This document shows positions 44,956-55,470 of a stretch of 64,000 nt of DNA, piece by piece (position 1 is the first letter of the stretch; each line of letters opens with the position of its first letter). Position numbers and translations under genes: made by a program. The stretch is from Mycobacterium lepromatosis (lineage in GTDB: Bacteria; Actinomycetota; Actinomycetes; Mycobacteriales; Mycobacteriaceae). The notes under the pieces were generated by a model. The model did no database searches, had not been told where the DNA came from, and saw only the letters and a program-made list of their open reading frames with translations. The stretch covers positions 868,001-932,000 of the forward strand of contig NZ_CP083405.1 of assembly GCF_000975265.2 (NCBI RefSeq). The letters are read 5' to 3'.

Positions 44956-45870
44956 GTGATTGCGTTACTTGCACCCGGACAGGGCTCGCAGACCGAGGGA
45001 ATGCTATCGCCGTGGCTGGGACTCCCCGGCGCCGCAGACCAGATCGCGACCTGGTCGAAAGGGAGTGGCTTAGATCTGGCGCGTCTAGGCACAACCGCCT
45101 CGACCGATGAGATCACCGACACCGCTGTCGCCCAGCCGTTGATTGTTGCGACCACCTTGCTGGCTCATCAGGAGCTGGCCAAGCATGCCGTGTTTGAGAA
45201 TGCCCTCGACAACCTCATCGTGGCCGGACATTCCGTCGGCGAGATCGCAGCGTACTCGATCGCCGGTGTGATCGCCGCCGATGATGCAGTCGCGCTAGCC
45301 GCAACCCGCGGCGCCGAGATGGCCAAGGCGTGCGCCATCGAGCCGACCGGCATGTCTGCTGTGCTCGGCGGCGACGAAGCCGACGTGCTGAATCGCATCG
45401 AGGAACTTGACCTGGTTCCTGCGAACCGCAACGCCGCCGGTCAGATTGTCGCCGCCGGTCGACTGACCGCGCTAGAAAAGCTTGCCGAAGACCCGCCAGC
45501 CAGGGCTCGGGTGCGAGCACTGGATGTGGCCGGAGCGTTCCACACCGAGTTCATGACCGCGGCTCTTGACGGCTTCGCAGAGGCGGCGGCCAGCATCACG
45601 ACCGCCGAACCCATCGCGATGCTGCTCTCCAACCGCGACGGAAAACCGGTCGCGTCGGCAGCAACCGGGATGGAGACCCTGATTTCTCAGCTGACTCACC
45701 CAGCGCGCTGGGATCTATGCAACGTAACGCTGCGTGAGCACAACGTCACGGCGATCGTGGAGCTCCCGCCCGCGGGCGCTCTCACCGGAATCGCCAAACG
45801 CGAGCTTCGGGGGGTTACGACGCGCGCCGTCAAGTCGCCCGCAGACCTGGACAAGTTGGCGAACCTCTAA
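44956..45870 (+). CDS. fabD: malonyl-CoA:ACP transacylase
   Basis: Moves malonyl from CoA to AcpM to supply the FAS-II condensing enzymes, in the cytosol. 304 residues. The family signature is complete: LLAPGQGSQTEGM at the start, the nucleophile Ser93 in VAGHSVGEIAAY, and the catalytic His196 in AGAFHTEFM. NRNAAGQIVAAG is also kept. The GTG start at 44956 is fixed by MIALLAPGQGSQ. First gene of the operon fabD-acpM-kasA-kasB-accD6 under MabR. No lesion. Confidence 0.97.
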   Translation: MIALLAPGQGSQTEGMLSPWLGLPGAADQIATWSKGSGLDLARLGTTASTDEITDTAVAQPLIVATTLLAHQELAKHAVFENALDNLIVAGHSVGEIAAYSIAGVIAADDAVALAATRGAEMAKACAIEPTGMSAVLGGDEADVLNRIEELDLVPANRNAAGQIVAAGRLTALEKLAEDPPARARVRALDVAGAFHTEFMTAALDGFAEAAASITTAEPIAMLLSNRDGKPVASAATGMETLISQLTHPARWDLCNVTLREHNVTAIVELPPAGALTGIAKRELRGVTTRAVKSPADLDKLANL

Positions 45871-45881
45871 CCGCCGACCTT

Positions 45882-45896
45882 GCCATTTGCAATGGC
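45882..45896. promoter_or_regulatory. small hairpin in fabD-acpM gap
   Basis: GCCATT-TGC-AATGGC, a 6-bp stem with three-base loop 12 bases after the fabD stop. It may be an RNA processing or partial terminator element that lets acpM, needed in larger amount, be expressed differently. Weak evidence. Confidence 0.3.
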
Positions 45897-45969
45897 CAAA
45901 ACAACCACACCGGTCTAAACAGCAAATCAATCCGATTTGCACACAACACATTACGAAGGGAAGCAGACT

Positions 45970-46317
45970 GTGGCCGTCACCCAGGAAGAGATTATTGCCG
46001 GTATCGCCGAGATCATCGAAGAGGTGACCGGCATCGAGCCGTCCGAGATTACCCCGGAGAAGTCGTTCATCGACGACCTAGACATTGACTCGCTGTCGAT
46101 GGTCGAGATCGCCGTCCAGACCGAGGACAAGTACGGCGTCAAGATCCCCGACGAAGACCTCGCAGGTCTGCGTACCGTCGGTGACGTTGTCGCCTACATC
46201 CAAAAGCTCGAAGAAGAGAATCCTGAGGCCGCCGAGGCGCTGCGCGCCAAGATCGTCTCGGAGAACCCCGAGGCCGCCGCGAACGTTCAGTCAAGGCTGG
46301 AAGCAGAAAGCAAATAA
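45970..46317 (+). CDS. acpM: meromycolate extension acyl carrier protein
   Basis: Carrier protein for FAS-II intermediates of mycolic acid synthesis. 115 residues from the GTG at 45970 ([15 protein letters not shown]); the frame is open 11 codons further but GAAGGGA sits eight bases before this GTG. The phosphopantetheine site is Ser41 in [12 protein letters not shown]. The long C-terminal tail after residue 85 ([15 protein letters not shown] and on), absent from FAS-I type or E. coli ACP, marks it as mycobacterial AcpM. The kasA ATG follows two bases after its stop. Confidence 0.97.
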   Translation: MAVTQEEIIAGIAEIIEEVTGIEPSEITPEKSFIDDLDIDSLSMVEIAVQTEDKYGVKIPDEDLAGLRTVGDVVAYIQKLEEENPEAAEALRAKIVSENPEAAANVQSRLEAESK

Positions 46318-46319
46318 TC

Positions 46320-47564
46320 ATGCCTTCCACTGGTAATGACGATTTCCCCAGTGTTGTGGTGACTGCCGTAACAGCAACGACGTCAATCTCGCCGGACATC
46401 GAAGGCACGTGGAAGGGTCTGTTGGCCGGCGAGAGCGGCATCCACGTACTCGAAGACGAGTACATCACCAAGTGGGACCTGCCAGTCAAGATCGGCGGCC
46501 ACCTCAAGGAGCCAGTCGATAACCATATGGGCCGCCTGGACCTGCGACGCATGTCGTACGTACAGCGGATGAGCAAGCTACTCAGCGGTCAGCTATGGGA
46601 GTCCACCGGCAGCCCGGAAGTCGATCCCGACCGGTTCAGCGTCGTGGTCGGCACCGGTCTGGGTGGCGCCGAACGAATCGTGGAGAGCTACGACCTGATG
46701 AACGCGGGCGGGCCCCGTAAGGTGTCCCCGCTAGCCGTTCAGATGATCATGCCCAACGGCGCTGCGGCAACCGTCGGGCTGCAGCTTGGGGCATGCGCCG
46801 GAGTGATGACACCGGTGTCGGCCTGCTCGTCTGGCTCTGAGGCAATCGCACACGCTTGGCGCCAGATCATCATGGGAGATGCAGATGTCGCCGTCTGCGG
46901 CGGTGTCGAGGGCCCGATCGAGGCGCTGCCTATCGCGGCGTTCTCGATGATGCGGGCCATGTCAACCCGCAACGACGACCCCGAGAGGGCATCTCGGCCA
47001 TTCGACAAGAATCGTGACGGGTTTGTGTTCGGCGAAGCCGGAGCCCTGATGCTCATCGAGACTGAGGAGCACGCCAAGGCCCGCGGCGTCAAGCCGCTGG
47101 CTCGGCTGCTTGGTGCAGGCATCACCTCGGACGCCTTTCATATGGTGGCGCCCGCGGCCGATGGCGTGCAAGCCGGGCGGGCAATGACCCGGTCGCTGGA
47201 GCTGGCAGGTTTGTCGGCGAAGGACGTGGACCACGTCAACGCACACGGGACAGCAACGCCGATCGGCGACAAGGCGGAGGCCAACGCCATCCGGGTCGCC
47301 GGTTGCGAACAGGCTGCGGTGTATGCGCCAAAGTCAGCACTGGGCCACTCAATCGGCGCGGTCGGCGCGCTTGAGTCTATCTTGACGGTACTGACCCTTC
47401 GAGACGGTGTCATCCCACCCACACTGAACTACCAAACCCCAGATCCCGAGATCGACCTAGACATTGTCGCAGGTGAACCTCGCTACGGCAACTACCGTTA
47501 CGCGATCAATAACTCCTTCGGGTTCGGTGGCCACAATGTGGCACTCGCTTTTGGGCGCTACTAA
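46320..47564 (+). CDS. kasA: beta-ketoacyl-ACP synthase KasA
   Basis: Condensing enzyme of FAS-II that elongates acyl-AcpM with malonyl-AcpM in the early rounds of meromycolate growth; target of thiolactomycin-type inhibitors in Mtb. 414 residues. The Cys-His-His site is complete: Cys169 in [10 protein letters not shown], His in [11 protein letters not shown] near 309 and His in [11 protein letters not shown] near 343. The C-terminal [18 protein letters not shown] is kept. Two residues shorter than Mtb at the N-terminus. Tightly packed between acpM (2 bases) and kasB (12 bases). Confidence 0.97.
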   Translation: MPSTGNDDFPSVVVTAVTATTSISPDIEGTWKGLLAGESGIHVLEDEYITKWDLPVKIGGHLKEPVDNHMGRLDLRRMSYVQRMSKLLSGQLWESTGSPEVDPDRFSVVVGTGLGGAERIVESYDLMNAGGPRKVSPLAVQMIMPNGAAATVGLQLGACAGVMTPVSACSSGSEAIAHAWRQIIMGDADVAVCGGVEGPIEALPIAAFSMMRAMSTRNDDPERASRPFDKNRDGFVFGEAGALMLIETEEHAKARGVKPLARLLGAGITSDAFHMVAPAADGVQAGRAMTRSLELAGLSAKDVDHVNAHGTATPIGDKAEANAIRVAGCEQAAVYAPKSALGHSIGAVGALESILTVLTLRDGVIPPTLNYQTPDPEIDLDIVAGEPRYGNYRYAINNSFGFGGHNVALAFGRY

Positions 47565-47576
47565 GCACGGGAAGGA

Positions 47577-48854
47577 ATGATCGCTAGACTAATGACCACA
47601 TCGCCGGAGCTGGTTACAGGGAAAGCTTTTCCCAATGTGGTCGTCACCAGCATTGCGATGACGACTGCGCTAGCAACAGACGCGGAGACTACGTGGAAGT
47701 TGTTGCTCGACAACCAAAGTGGAATTCGTATGCTCGACGACCCATTCATCAAGGAGTTTGACCTACCGGTTCGCATCGGTGGACATTTGTTGGAGGAGTT
47801 CGACCACCAGCTGACCCGCGTCGAGCTGCGGAGGATGGGGTACCTACAGAGAATGTCCACCGTGCTAAGCCGGCGACTGTGGGAGAACGCCGGATCACCC
47901 GAAGTGGACACCAATCGGTTGATGGTGTCCATCGGCACCGGGTTGGGCTCGGCCGAGGAGTTGGTCTTCAGCTATGACGATATGCGTGCGCGCGGAATGA
48001 AGGCAGTCTCGCCACTGGCCGTGCAGAAGTACATGCCCAACGGTGCGGCTGCGGCCGTCGGGTTGGAGCGCCACGCCAAGGCTGGGGTGATGACGCCTGT
48101 GTCGGCGTGTGCATCCGGTTCCGAGGCCATCGCCCATGCGTGGCGGCAGATCGTGCTCGGCGAAGCCGACTCGGCGATCTGTGGTGGTGTGGAAACAAAG
48201 ATCGAGGCCGTACCAATCGCCGGGTTCTCCCAGATGCGCATAGTAATGTCCACCAAGAACGACAACCCTGCTGGTGCTTGTCGCCCGTTCGACAGAGACC
48301 GCGACGGCTTCGTGTTCGGCGAAGCCGGCGCGCTCATGTTAATCGAAACCGAGGACAGTGCGAAGGCGCGCGGCGCCAACATCCTGGCCCGGATCATGGG
48401 GGCCAGCATCACCTCGGACGGCTTCCACATGGTGGCACCAGACCCCAACGGGGAACGTGCCGGGCATGCGATCGCGCGTGCTGTGCACCTCGCGGGCCTC
48501 AGTCCGAGCGACATCGACCACGTCAACGCCCATGCCACCGGTACCCAGGTCGGTGACCTGGCCGAAGCCAAAGCCATCAACAAAGCCCTCGGCAACAACC
48601 GACCGGCGGTGTACGCACCCAAATCTGCCCTCGGCCACTCGGTGGGCGCAGTCGGCGCGGTGGAATCAATCTTGACTGTGCTCGCGTTGCGTGACCAGAT
48701 AATCCCACCGACACTGAACCTGGTAAACCTCGATCCAGATATTGACTTGGACGTGGTAGCGGGTAAACCACGGCCAGGTGATTACCGATATGCGGTCAAC
48801 AACTCGTTCGGATTCGGCGGTCACAACGTAGCGATCACCTTCGGTTGTTACTGA
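47577..48854 (+). CDS. kasB: beta-ketoacyl-ACP synthase KasB
   Basis: Second FAS-II condensing enzyme, which extends meromycolates to full length; kasB loss in Mtb shortens mycolates and removes acid-fastness. 425 residues from the ATG at 47577. The GGAAGG in front is only one base away, so an in-frame ATG at 47592 ([14 protein letters not shown]) may be the true start. Catalytic residues are present: Cys178 in [10 protein letters not shown], His in [11 protein letters not shown] and His in [11 protein letters not shown]. The end [16 protein letters not shown] is intact. It is about two thirds identical to KasA next door, a tandem duplication old in the genus. Confidence 0.96.
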   Translation: MIARLMTTSPELVTGKAFPNVVVTSIAMTTALATDAETTWKLLLDNQSGIRMLDDPFIKEFDLPVRIGGHLLEEFDHQLTRVELRRMGYLQRMSTVLSRRLWENAGSPEVDTNRLMVSIGTGLGSAEELVFSYDDMRARGMKAVSPLAVQKYMPNGAAAAVGLERHAKAGVMTPVSACASGSEAIAHAWRQIVLGEADSAICGGVETKIEAVPIAGFSQMRIVMSTKNDNPAGACRPFDRDRDGFVFGEAGALMLIETEDSAKARGANILARIMGASITSDGFHMVAPDPNGERAGHAIARAVHLAGLSPSDIDHVNAHATGTQVGDLAEAKAINKALGNNRPAVYAPKSALGHSVGAVGAVESILTVLALRDQIIPPTLNLVNLDPDIDLDVVAGKPRPGDYRYAVNNSFGFGGHNVAITFGCY

Positions 48855-48884
48855 CCAAAACACCACTGAAACAGGAGACCTGCG

Positions 48885-50306
48885 ATGGCAATCACGGCCC
48901 CAAAGGTGGTGGGCAAGCCCATTGACCCCCGCGATCCGTTATTGCGTCTGAGCAATTTCTTCGACGATGACAGCATCGAACCGCTGCACGAGCGTAACCG
49001 GTCCGGCGTATTCGCTGCGGCAGGAACCGTGAACGGTGTGCGCACCATCGCGTTCTGCACCGACGGCACCGTCATGGGCGGCGCCATGGGTATCGAAGGC
49101 TGCGCACACATCGTCAACGCCTACGACACCGCTATTGAGGAGCAGAGCCCCATCGTAGGCATCTGGCATTCGGGCGGGGCCCGGCTAGCCGAGGGAGTGC
49201 GGGCGCTGCACGCAGTCGGACAAGTGTTCGAGGCCATGATCCGCGCATCTGGGTACATTCCGCAGATCTCGGTGGTCGTCGGTTTCGCTGCCGGCGGCGC
49301 CGCCTATGGACCGGCGCTGACCGACGTCGTCGTCATGGCGCCAGAAGGTCGAGTGTTCGTCACCGGGCCCGACGTGGTACGCAGCGTCACCGGCGAGGAC
49401 GTGGACATGGCTTCGCTCGGTGGCCCAGAGACCCACCACAAGAAGTCCGGGGTGTGCCACATCGTTGCCAACGATGAACTCGACGCCTATGAGCGCGGCC
49501 GCCGGTTAGTCGGATTGTTCTGCCAACAAGGTCATTTCGACCGTAGCAAGGCCGAAGCTGGTGACACCGATATCCACGCGTTGCTGCCCGAATCGTCCCG
49601 ACGAGCCTATGACGTACACCCAATCGTGACCGCGATCCTGGACGAAGACACGCCTTTCGACGAATTCCAGACGAATTGGGCACCGTCCATGGTGGTCGGG
49701 CTAGGCCGGCTGTCCGGCCGTACAGTGGGTGTACTGGCCAATAACCCGTTGCGGCTGGGCGGTTGTTTGAACTCCGAAAGCGCCGAGAAGGCAGCACGTT
49801 TCGTACGACTCTGCGACGCGTTCGGGATCCCGCTGATGGTCATCGTCGATGTCCCTGGCTATCTGCCGGGGGTTGACCAGGAGTGGGGCGGCGTGGTGCG
49901 CCGAGGCGCTAAACTGCTTCACGCGTTCGGTGAGTGCACCGTTCCGCGTGTGACGCTGGTTACCCGAAAAACCTACGGCGGGGCCTACATTGCGATGAAT
50001 TCTCGCTCGTTGAATGCGACAAAGGTGTTCGCGTGGCCGGACGCCGAGGTGGCGGTGATGGGTGCCAAGGCGGCCGTCGGCATCCTTCACAAGCGCAAGT
50101 TAGCCGCAGCACCGAACCACGAGCGGGAAGCGCTACATGACGACTTAGCTGCCGAACATGAGCGCATCGCTGGCGGCGTGGACAGTGCCATCGATATCGG
50201 TGTGGTTGACGAGAAGATCGACCCGGCACATACCCGCAGTAAACTAACCGAAGCACTGGCCCAGTCACCTGCCCGCCGCGGTCGCCACAAGAACATCCCG
50301 CTGTAA
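48885..50306 (+). CDS. accD6: acetyl/propionyl-CoA carboxylase beta subunit AccD6
   Basis: Carboxyltransferase subunit that with biotinylated AccA3 makes malonyl-CoA for FAS-I and FAS-II. 473 residues, the same as in Mtb. Both halves of the crotonase-type fold are visible: GIEGCAHIVNAYDTAIEE and GFAAGGAAYGPALTD in the N-half (oxyanion Gly-Ala), and VDVPGYLPGVDQEWGG and TRKTYGGAYIAMNS in the C-half. The ATG has GGAGA eight bases before it. Last gene of the operon, 30 bases after kasB, followed by a strong hairpin. Confidence 0.97.
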   Translation: MAITAPKVVGKPIDPRDPLLRLSNFFDDDSIEPLHERNRSGVFAAAGTVNGVRTIAFCTDGTVMGGAMGIEGCAHIVNAYDTAIEEQSPIVGIWHSGGARLAEGVRALHAVGQVFEAMIRASGYIPQISVVVGFAAGGAAYGPALTDVVVMAPEGRVFVTGPDVVRSVTGEDVDMASLGGPETHHKKSGVCHIVANDELDAYERGRRLVGLFCQQGHFDRSKAEAGDTDIHALLPESSRRAYDVHPIVTAILDEDTPFDEFQTNWAPSMVVGLGRLSGRTVGVLANNPLRLGGCLNSESAEKAARFVRLCDAFGIPLMVIVDVPGYLPGVDQEWGGVVRRGAKLLHAFGECTVPRVTLVTRKTYGGAYIAMNSRSLNATKVFAWPDAEVAVMGAKAAVGILHKRKLAAAPNHEREALHDDLAAEHERIAGGVDSAIDIGVVDEKIDPAHTRSKLTEALAQSPARRGRHKNIPL

Positions 50307-50324
50307 ACGGCACGTGATGTAAAC

Positions 50325-50360
50325 TGCAAAAGCAATATCGCATGTGATATTGTTTTTGCA
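50325..50360 (+). terminator. strong hairpin terminator after accD6
   Basis: TGCAAAAGCAATATC (50325-50339) pairs with GATATTGTTTTTGCA (50346-50360) across a six-base loop, 14 of 15 Watson-Crick plus one G-U. The right arm contains five T in a row. It begins 18 bases after the accD6 stop. Confidence 0.85.
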
Positions 50361-50404
50361 TACTCAGTGCAGGGTGCCACGACCCCGGTGTTGAGGAAAG
50401 CAGT

Positions 50405-50524
50405 GTGGCAGCTTTACCAGTCCTGAACGGCGATATGATATGTGCCGAGTCGGGCGATACCTATCGATTGCACTGTGTGAAACCACCCGATGTTTTAGGT
50501 GATCACCGTTGTTGTGTTGTGGTT
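50405..50524 (+). pseudogene. 5' end of an unidentified gene, cut off by repeat copy B
   Basis: A GTG at 50405 with GAGGAAAG before it opens a frame reading VAALPVLNGDMICAESGDTY then RLHCVKPPDVLGDH, which looks like a genuine start. The sequence turns into the dispersed repeat at 50525, and the frame then reads repeat DNA to a stop at 50608. In Mtb the gene after accD6 is Rv2248; this could be its first 35-40 codons, but I cannot confirm that from memory. Confidence 0.5.
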
Positions 50525-50868
50525 GGCTGTGTTGGTGCCGTGTTGGTTTCACAGTTCGTCGATGACCTCGCAGCCGGTGATGACGCGTACGGCGGTGCTC
50601 TAGCCTAGGGCAGTACTTGACTTTTTGTGGGGATCGACCGCGGAAGGAAGATAAAAGCCATCCACGGCGTGATCTGGTGACTTGTGCGCGTGGCGGGCTA
50701 ACACATCACCAGAAAAGCGCAACTGATCCCCGGCCACCCGCCACACCAGACGCACCCCCAGCATCGCCAGCTTCGATGTCGCGGCCGGTGACCAACACCA
50801 ACTACTCGGCGGCCCTTGCAAGCAGCCCACCTACGCCGCGACCAACCCTAAACCACCAACACAACCCA
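50525..50868. repeat. 344-bp dispersed repeat, copy B
   Basis: Same element and orientation as 10863-11206, differing at three bases (around 50750, 50789 and 50804). Sequence identity ends sharply at both sides, leaving different flanks: a truncated gene start on the left and, after about 70 bases of low-complexity ACC-rich DNA, the truncated OsmC-like gene on the right. It marks the junction between the accD6 region (Rv2247 side in Mtb) and the mutM region (Rv2924c side). Confidence 0.95.
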
Positions 50869-50939
50869 CACCACCGATCCCCACCACATAACCCACCACA
50901 CCCCTCAACCACACAAAAATCAACAACACCCTAGGCTTC

Positions 50940-51080
50940 GCGGGTGAGTTTGATTTAAGCAATTTAACGGGCGTAAACACGCCGTAGACGTCCTCGGAGC
51001 CGACGAGTACCGGCGCATCTCGCAAGCTGTATTCTGTTACAGTGGCGCATTCCAGTGCGTTCGACCCACAGTTCGATCAT
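50940..51080 (-). pseudogene. OsmC-family protein, N-terminal fragment
   Basis: Begins MIELWVERTGMRHC at 51080 and, after a frameshift, continues RDAPVLVGSEDVYGVFTPVK then LLKSNS to about 50945. This matches the first 40 or so residues of the OsmC-like protein encoded beside mutM in Mtb (Rv2923c). The remaining two thirds, including the thiol-peroxidase cysteines, are gone; low-complexity DNA and repeat copy B replace them. Confidence 0.75.
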
Positions 51081-51187
51081 GGCTTCTTTTTCTACCAGGT
51101 GGTCCTTGCACCGAGATCGACAACAGCGTGGAAAAGTTCGTATAGAGCACCATACCAACGTCGATCGCGACGTGTGCGCAGCCGAAG

Positions 51188-52036
51188 TTACCGACGGGGC
51201 CGCGGTTGGCATCTAGGGCAATAGAACGACGAGCGGTTCATGAACTTTTCCCGGTGCATCACCGCGCCGCAGCGCCGACAGCCTTCGCCTTCACGGCCAT
51301 AGGCATCCAACAATCGGTCAAAGTCCCCCGATGCGCCGTTGACGTTAACATACAGCGAATCGAACGAAGTCCCACCCTTAGCTAACGAGTCGCGCATAAC
51401 ATCGGCGGCTGCCTCCAAAACCGCGGCCAGCTGCCGACGGGGCAACGTGGCAGCGATCCGCGCGCCATGCACTTCGGCCCGCCACAGCGCCTCATCGGCG
51501 TAGATGTTGCCGATTCCAGATACTGCCTTTTGAGCGAGAAGCTGGCGCTTGAGCTCGGAATTCTTGCGCCGCAACACTTCCACCACAGCTTCGACATCGA
51601 ACCGCGGATCGAGCGGGTCACGTGCCAAGTGGGCGACAGGCACCGGCAACACACTGCCGTCCACCGTCATTAGGTCGGCTAGCAGCCATCCACCGAAGGT
51701 CCGCTGATCCGCGAAGCTTAACACGGTCCCGTCGTCGAGCAGCGCAGAGATCCGAACGTGATCGACACGAGGCACGGTCCCCAGCAACATCTGTCCGCTC
51801 ATGCCGAGGTGCACCACGAGCGCAGTGTCTGTGTCCAGCAAGAACCACAGATATTTGCCGCGCCGATCGGTTCCGTTAATCCGGGTACCGAGCAGCCGGG
51901 CCGTGAGATCAGCTGATCCAGCAACATGACGGCGCACAGCGCGCGGATGGTGCACCCGAACGGCAGTAATCGTCTTGCCCACTATATGGTCCTGCAGGCC
52001 ACGCCGCACCAACTCTACTTCGGGCAGTTCAGGCAT
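51188..52036 (-). CDS. mutM: formamidopyrimidine-DNA glycosylase
   Basis: Base-excision repair enzyme that removes 8-oxoguanine and other oxidised purines and nicks the strand (AP lyase). 282 residues. The catalytic Pro2-Glu3 are in [14 protein letters not shown]. Lys near 60 lies in DRRGKYLWF, the helix-two-turn-helix [20 protein letters not shown] is near 155-175, and the C-terminal zinc finger has CRRC near 257 and CPRC at 276-279. All catalytic and zinc residues are kept. Downstream of rnc by 55 bases on the same strand. Confidence 0.97.
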   Translation of the reverse strand: MPELPEVELVRRGLQDHIVGKTITAVRVHHPRAVRRHVAGSADLTARLLGTRINGTDRRGKYLWFLLDTDTALVVHLGMSGQMLLGTVPRVDHVRISALLDDGTVLSFADQRTFGGWLLADLMTVDGSVLPVPVAHLARDPLDPRFDVEAVVEVLRRKNSELKRQLLAQKAVSGIGNIYADEALWRAEVHGARIAATLPRRQLAAVLEAAADVMRDSLAKGGTSFDSLYVNVNGASGDFDRLLDAYGREGEGCRRCGAVMHREKFMNRSSFYCPRCQPRPRR

Positions 52037-52091
52037 GGTAGTGATGATCGCAAACGCGGCGAAGCCGGGCGCAACGAGTCATCACCATCGA

Positions 52092-52808
52092 CTACACGGA
52101 TGTTTTCCCGGCGCCATCCAGTACGTCGAGCGCTTTCCAAGCCGCTGACGCGGCGTTCTGCTCAGCCTCTTTCTTGGAACGGCCGATACCCGACCCGTAC
52201 TCGGTGTCCATCACGACGACGACTGCGGTGAATTCTTTGTCGTGGTCCGGACCGGTGGAGGTCACCACGTACGATGGCACGCCCATGCCGCGTGCCGCTG
52301 TTAGCTCCTGCAAGCTGGTCTTCCAATCCAACCCAGCTCCCAGTGTAGGCGCAGCATCCAGTAGCGTGCCGAACAACCGTAGGATCACCTGATGGGCCAC
52401 CTCGATACCGTGATGCAGGTAGATCGCACCCAGCAGCGATTCCATGCCGTCGGCCAGGATGCTCGACTTATCCGCTCCCCCAGTGTTTGCCTCGCCGCGG
52501 CCCAGCAGCAGGTAGATGCCTAGACCCCCATCGGATAAATTGCGCGCAACGTAAGCCAGTGCCTGGGTGTTGACCACACTGGCCCGCAACTTAGCCAGAT
52601 CCCCTTCCGAACGGTCGGGGTGGCGATGGAACAACTCATCGGTAATGGTCAAGCTCAGGACAGCGTCACCAAGAAACTCCAGCCGCTCGTTGGTCGGTAA
52701 CCCGCCATGCTCGTAGGCATAACTGCGGTGCGTCAACGCCAGCGAAAGTAGCCCGTCAGGAAGATCGACACCGAACGCATCGAGCAAAGCTTGTCGAGGC
52801 TGGGTCAC
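52092..52808 (-). CDS. rnc: ribonuclease III
   Basis: Double-strand-specific endoribonuclease for rRNA precursor and mRNA processing. 238 residues. The signature [15 protein letters not shown] is near residues 41-55, with the second catalytic acids in [15 protein letters not shown] near 110. A double-stranded RNA-binding domain follows from about residue 160 ([14 protein letters not shown], then [20 protein letters not shown]). The GTG start overlaps the stop of the upstream YceD-family gene (GTGA). In Mtb the same order holds. Confidence 0.96.
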   Translation of the reverse strand: MTQPRQALLDAFGVDLPDGLLSLALTHRSYAYEHGGLPTNERLEFLGDAVLSLTITDELFHRHPDRSEGDLAKLRASVVNTQALAYVARNLSDGGLGIYLLLGRGEANTGGADKSSILADGMESLLGAIYLHHGIEVAHQVILRLFGTLLDAAPTLGAGLDWKTSLQELTAARGMGVPSYVVTSTGPDHDKEFTAVVVVMDTEYGSGIGRSKKEAEQNAASAAWKALDVLDGAGKTSV

Positions 52809-53410
52809 CGCTTACTCCGCAATCCATCCGTTTCCGATGTCTGCGGGACGTCGGACGCCAACATATCAGTCAACTTAGCCCACCACGGGTCGATGCGGAC
52901 ATGGCGATGACCGGGCTCGGAAGCCAGCAAAGTACCACATTCTGCGCATAATCCAGGGCAGTCCGACCGGCACGTCGGCGCGAACGGAAGCTCGAGCCCT
53001 ACGGCGTCGATTATGGACTGTTCAAGATCGATCGTGTTACCGACGACGTATTCTACCGCATCGTCCTCGGTGGTCGCCTCCGTTGCACTGTCGGGATAGG
53101 CAAACAGTTGGGTCAAAGTGACTTGCACGTGTCCATGGACCGCGGTCAAACAACGGACACACTCACCTACCGTAGGAGCAGCCACCACCCCAGTGACCAA
53201 CACGCCCTCCGACACCGACTCCATTCGCAAGTCGAGGTCTATCGGCGTACCCCACTCGATCGCGACCAGCTCCAGTCCAATGCGCGTCAAGCTGGGCACG
53301 GTTTCTTGCAGGGCGATCATCGCTCCCGGCCGTCGCCCCAACGGGGTGATGTCGAACACTAACGGCAAGATCGGATTCCGTTGCGTCGTGACACTATGCT
53401 GCCGAGCCAT
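52805..53410 (-). CDS. YceD/DUF177-family protein
   Basis: Orthologue of Mtb Rv2926c. YceD-family proteins are linked to 23S rRNA/ribosome maturation and sit before rpmF in many bacteria; here rpmF is not adjacent. 201 residues from the ATG at 53410 ([20 protein letters not shown]). The frame is open 72 codons further, but that part overlaps the intergenic gap and looks non-coding. Conserved parts: [38 protein letters not shown] and the cysteine set [13 protein letters not shown], a likely metal site. Overlaps rnc by four bases. Confidence 0.9.
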   Translation of the reverse strand: MARQHSVTTQRNPILPLVFDITPLGRRPGAMIALQETVPSLTRIGLELVAIEWGTPIDLDLRMESVSEGVLVTGVVAAPTVGECVRCLTAVHGHVQVTLTQLFAYPDSATEATTEDDAVEYVVGNTIDLEQSIIDAVGLELPFAPTCRSDCPGLCAECGTLLASEPGHRHVRIDPWWAKLTDMLASDVPQTSETDGLRSKR

Positions 53411-53496
53411 GATAGAAATTCTACGGCACCCATCGACGGCGCCATAATACCAAATAACAGTCACCGTTCGTCGTGGCGGTGGCGCTTGGCAGAGAG

Positions 53497-54234
53497 CTAG
53501 CGTGTCACGTAATCGTGCGTACCAGCCGCCGTGCGGAGTTGGTGGCGGCCGCGCCCGACCGAACGAATCGTACCGTTGAGAAACTCTTCGAACTCGGCGA
53601 GCTTGTTGTCGACATAGATGTCGCACTCGCCGCGCAGCCGGTCAGCCTCAGCATGAGCCGTGTCGATGAGCCGGGTGGATTCGGCGTTGGCCGCCTGTAC
53701 CACTTCGTTTTGCGACACCAGGCGCTGCTGTTCCTTGATTCCCTCTTGGATAGCCTTTTCGTAGGAGATGTTGCCGTTTTCGATCAACCGGTCGCATTCG
53801 GATTGGGCACGACTGAGGCTGGCCTCATACTCGCGCTTAGCTGCTGTCGCGATGCGAATCGACTCCTCACGCGCCTCCCCAAGCATCCTCTCGCTGTGTT
53901 GACGTGCGTCGCTGGCCATCCGATCAGCCTGCGATGTCGCGTCAGACAGGATCCGATCAGCCTCCGCGCGCGCGTGACTCAACAATGACTCCGACTCAGT
54001 AGTCGCCGAGGACACCATGGAATCGGCGTGCGCCTTGGCGTCGTTGAGCATCGAATCACGCGCATCGAGCACATCCTGAGCGTCATCCAGCTCACCCGGG
54101 ATCGCATCTTTGATATCGTCGATCAGTTCCAGCACATCGCCGCGAGGCACCACACAGCCCGCGGTCATAGGCACGCCTCGGGCTTCTTCGACAATGGCAC
54201 TCAACTCGTCCAGCGCCTCAAAGACTCGGTACAC
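53497..54234 (-). CDS. sepIVA: septation protein SepIVA, DivIVA-like coiled coil
   Basis: Orthologue of Mtb Rv2927c, the DivIVA-domain protein needed for septation in mycobacteria (SepIVA). 245 residues from the GTG at 54234 (VYRVFEALDELSAIVEEARG), chosen because AGGAGG lies eight bases upstream; the frame is open 36 codons further without a ribosome site. An N-terminal DivIVA-like region (to about 60) is followed by a long Ala/Glu/Arg coiled coil with repeats such as LLSHARAEADRILSDA. Highly conserved in text. First gene of the run toward mutM, 86 bases before the YceD gene. Confidence 0.92.
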   Translation of the reverse strand: MYRVFEALDELSAIVEEARGVPMTAGCVVPRGDVLELIDDIKDAIPGELDDAQDVLDARDSMLNDAKAHADSMVSSATTESESLLSHARAEADRILSDATSQADRMASDARQHSERMLGEAREESIRIATAAKREYEASLSRAQSECDRLIENGNISYEKAIQEGIKEQQRLVSQNEVVQAANAESTRLIDTAHAEADRLRGECDIYVDNKLAEFEEFLNGTIRSVGRGRHQLRTAAGTHDYVTR

Positions 54235-54570
54235 AACCACACCCTCCTGGCCTCGTTGGTTGTTACCAGTGTGCCTGCTGTTACCGCTATCACGATGCTG
54301 CTGGCTCGGTGTGTCGGACATTTGGTCTGAACAGCCACCCATGTGCCGACATGGTCAATTACAATTACATTACACCAGCCCGAGCCCGGGGTTGAAATTA
54401 TACCTGTAGGTGTAGGGGGGGTACATGATACGCTCTGGCGCGGGCCGTCGACCCAATACCACCCACTGCGATGGTACCGCAGTAGTATTGGCTCGATCAC
54501 TGTTCTGCAAGAGCGCCAATTTTATCGCCATCATGACATTTGATACCGGCTACCAACCAATCATCTCGTG
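54235..54570. other. gap upstream of sepIVA, no gene seen
   Basis: Contains the presumed sepIVA promoter on the minus strand and a G8-C run near 54413-54420. No coding fragment recognised. In Mtb the large PDIM/phenolic glycolipid cluster (Rv2928 onward) begins here; it is absent. Confidence 0.5.
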
Positions 54571-55470
54571 ATGGAGTTGAGTATTGTCTTGGCCCTGCTG
54601 GTAGGTTGGCAATTCAGCACCGCAGAGCTGATCGGCGAGCTGCCGATGATCATAAATACTGGCCGTTTTATTCCGGCTGTGTACGCTCCCGACTCATCGA
54701 CACCGCCCGCCAGCAAGCCAAGCAGGGCATCGCTGGCTCGATGAAAGACCGATGCCCTGATGGACGTGTCCATCAGCAGCGAGGGCTCCAAAGGCTATGG
54801 CAAACTGTGGCGGCGACTGTTTTCGCCCCAGGGTTCTACCTCGGTCTCACATAAATGTTTATGTTCATAATGGAGTAGCTAGCCATTCTGCACGACCTCG
54901 TTGTCGATCTGCTGCTCGCTGGCGCCATCGCGGCGTGGGTACTCAAAAATCATTTTGACAAAAATTCTTTTTCGCCGATCACCCTGTCAGGGTAGCTGTT
55001 GTGGGGACCGATCGTGGCAACCGTGTCTTTCATCCGCTCAATCGGCAATGCACCACTTGCCGAAGTACTATGGAACGAAGACATCTGTTTCGAATTTCGG
55101 CGGTGTTATCGCGTTTATCTTCGCCGACCTAATTAATTGATACTGCCGGTCTTGAATATCTACCGCAAGGTACTACGGCACCAGAATGATGCTGATGCTA
55201 TCCGCCACTTTGCTATGCCGCAACGGCAGCGTCCGGGTATCTTGTCGAATTACTTTTCGGCACAACGTATTGCATTTCAAGACCAGCGCGGCGGCACGGT
55301 CATGTAAGCGACAAACTTGTAAAACTACACTACCTCGTTCAACATCGTTATTTGTCGTTATCGCAACACTGTTGGTGGCCCGGTTCGTCACCTGGAGGGA
55401 CTGTCGATAGTGCGCATGATGGGTGGCTCTCCCGCCCCAGAGCATGATCACCAGGATCATCACCACTAAC
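54571..55470 (+). pseudogene. permease (DUF318/ArsP-like) relic
   Basis: Begins MELSIVLALLVGWQFSTAEL at 54571, then TARQQAKQGIAGSM near 54700-54745. Then come LWRRLFSPQGFTSVS and VMEWLAILHDLVVDLLLAGA then IAAWV near 54870-54945. Next are IGNAPLAEVLWNE and FGGVIAFIFADLIN near 55105-55140, LNIYRKVLRHQNDAD near 55150-55195, and a His-rich tail SPAPEHDHQDHH to about 55470. Helix-rich text and the tail fit the predicted permease Rv2963 of Mtb. Frameshifts and stops throughout. Confidence 0.75.
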
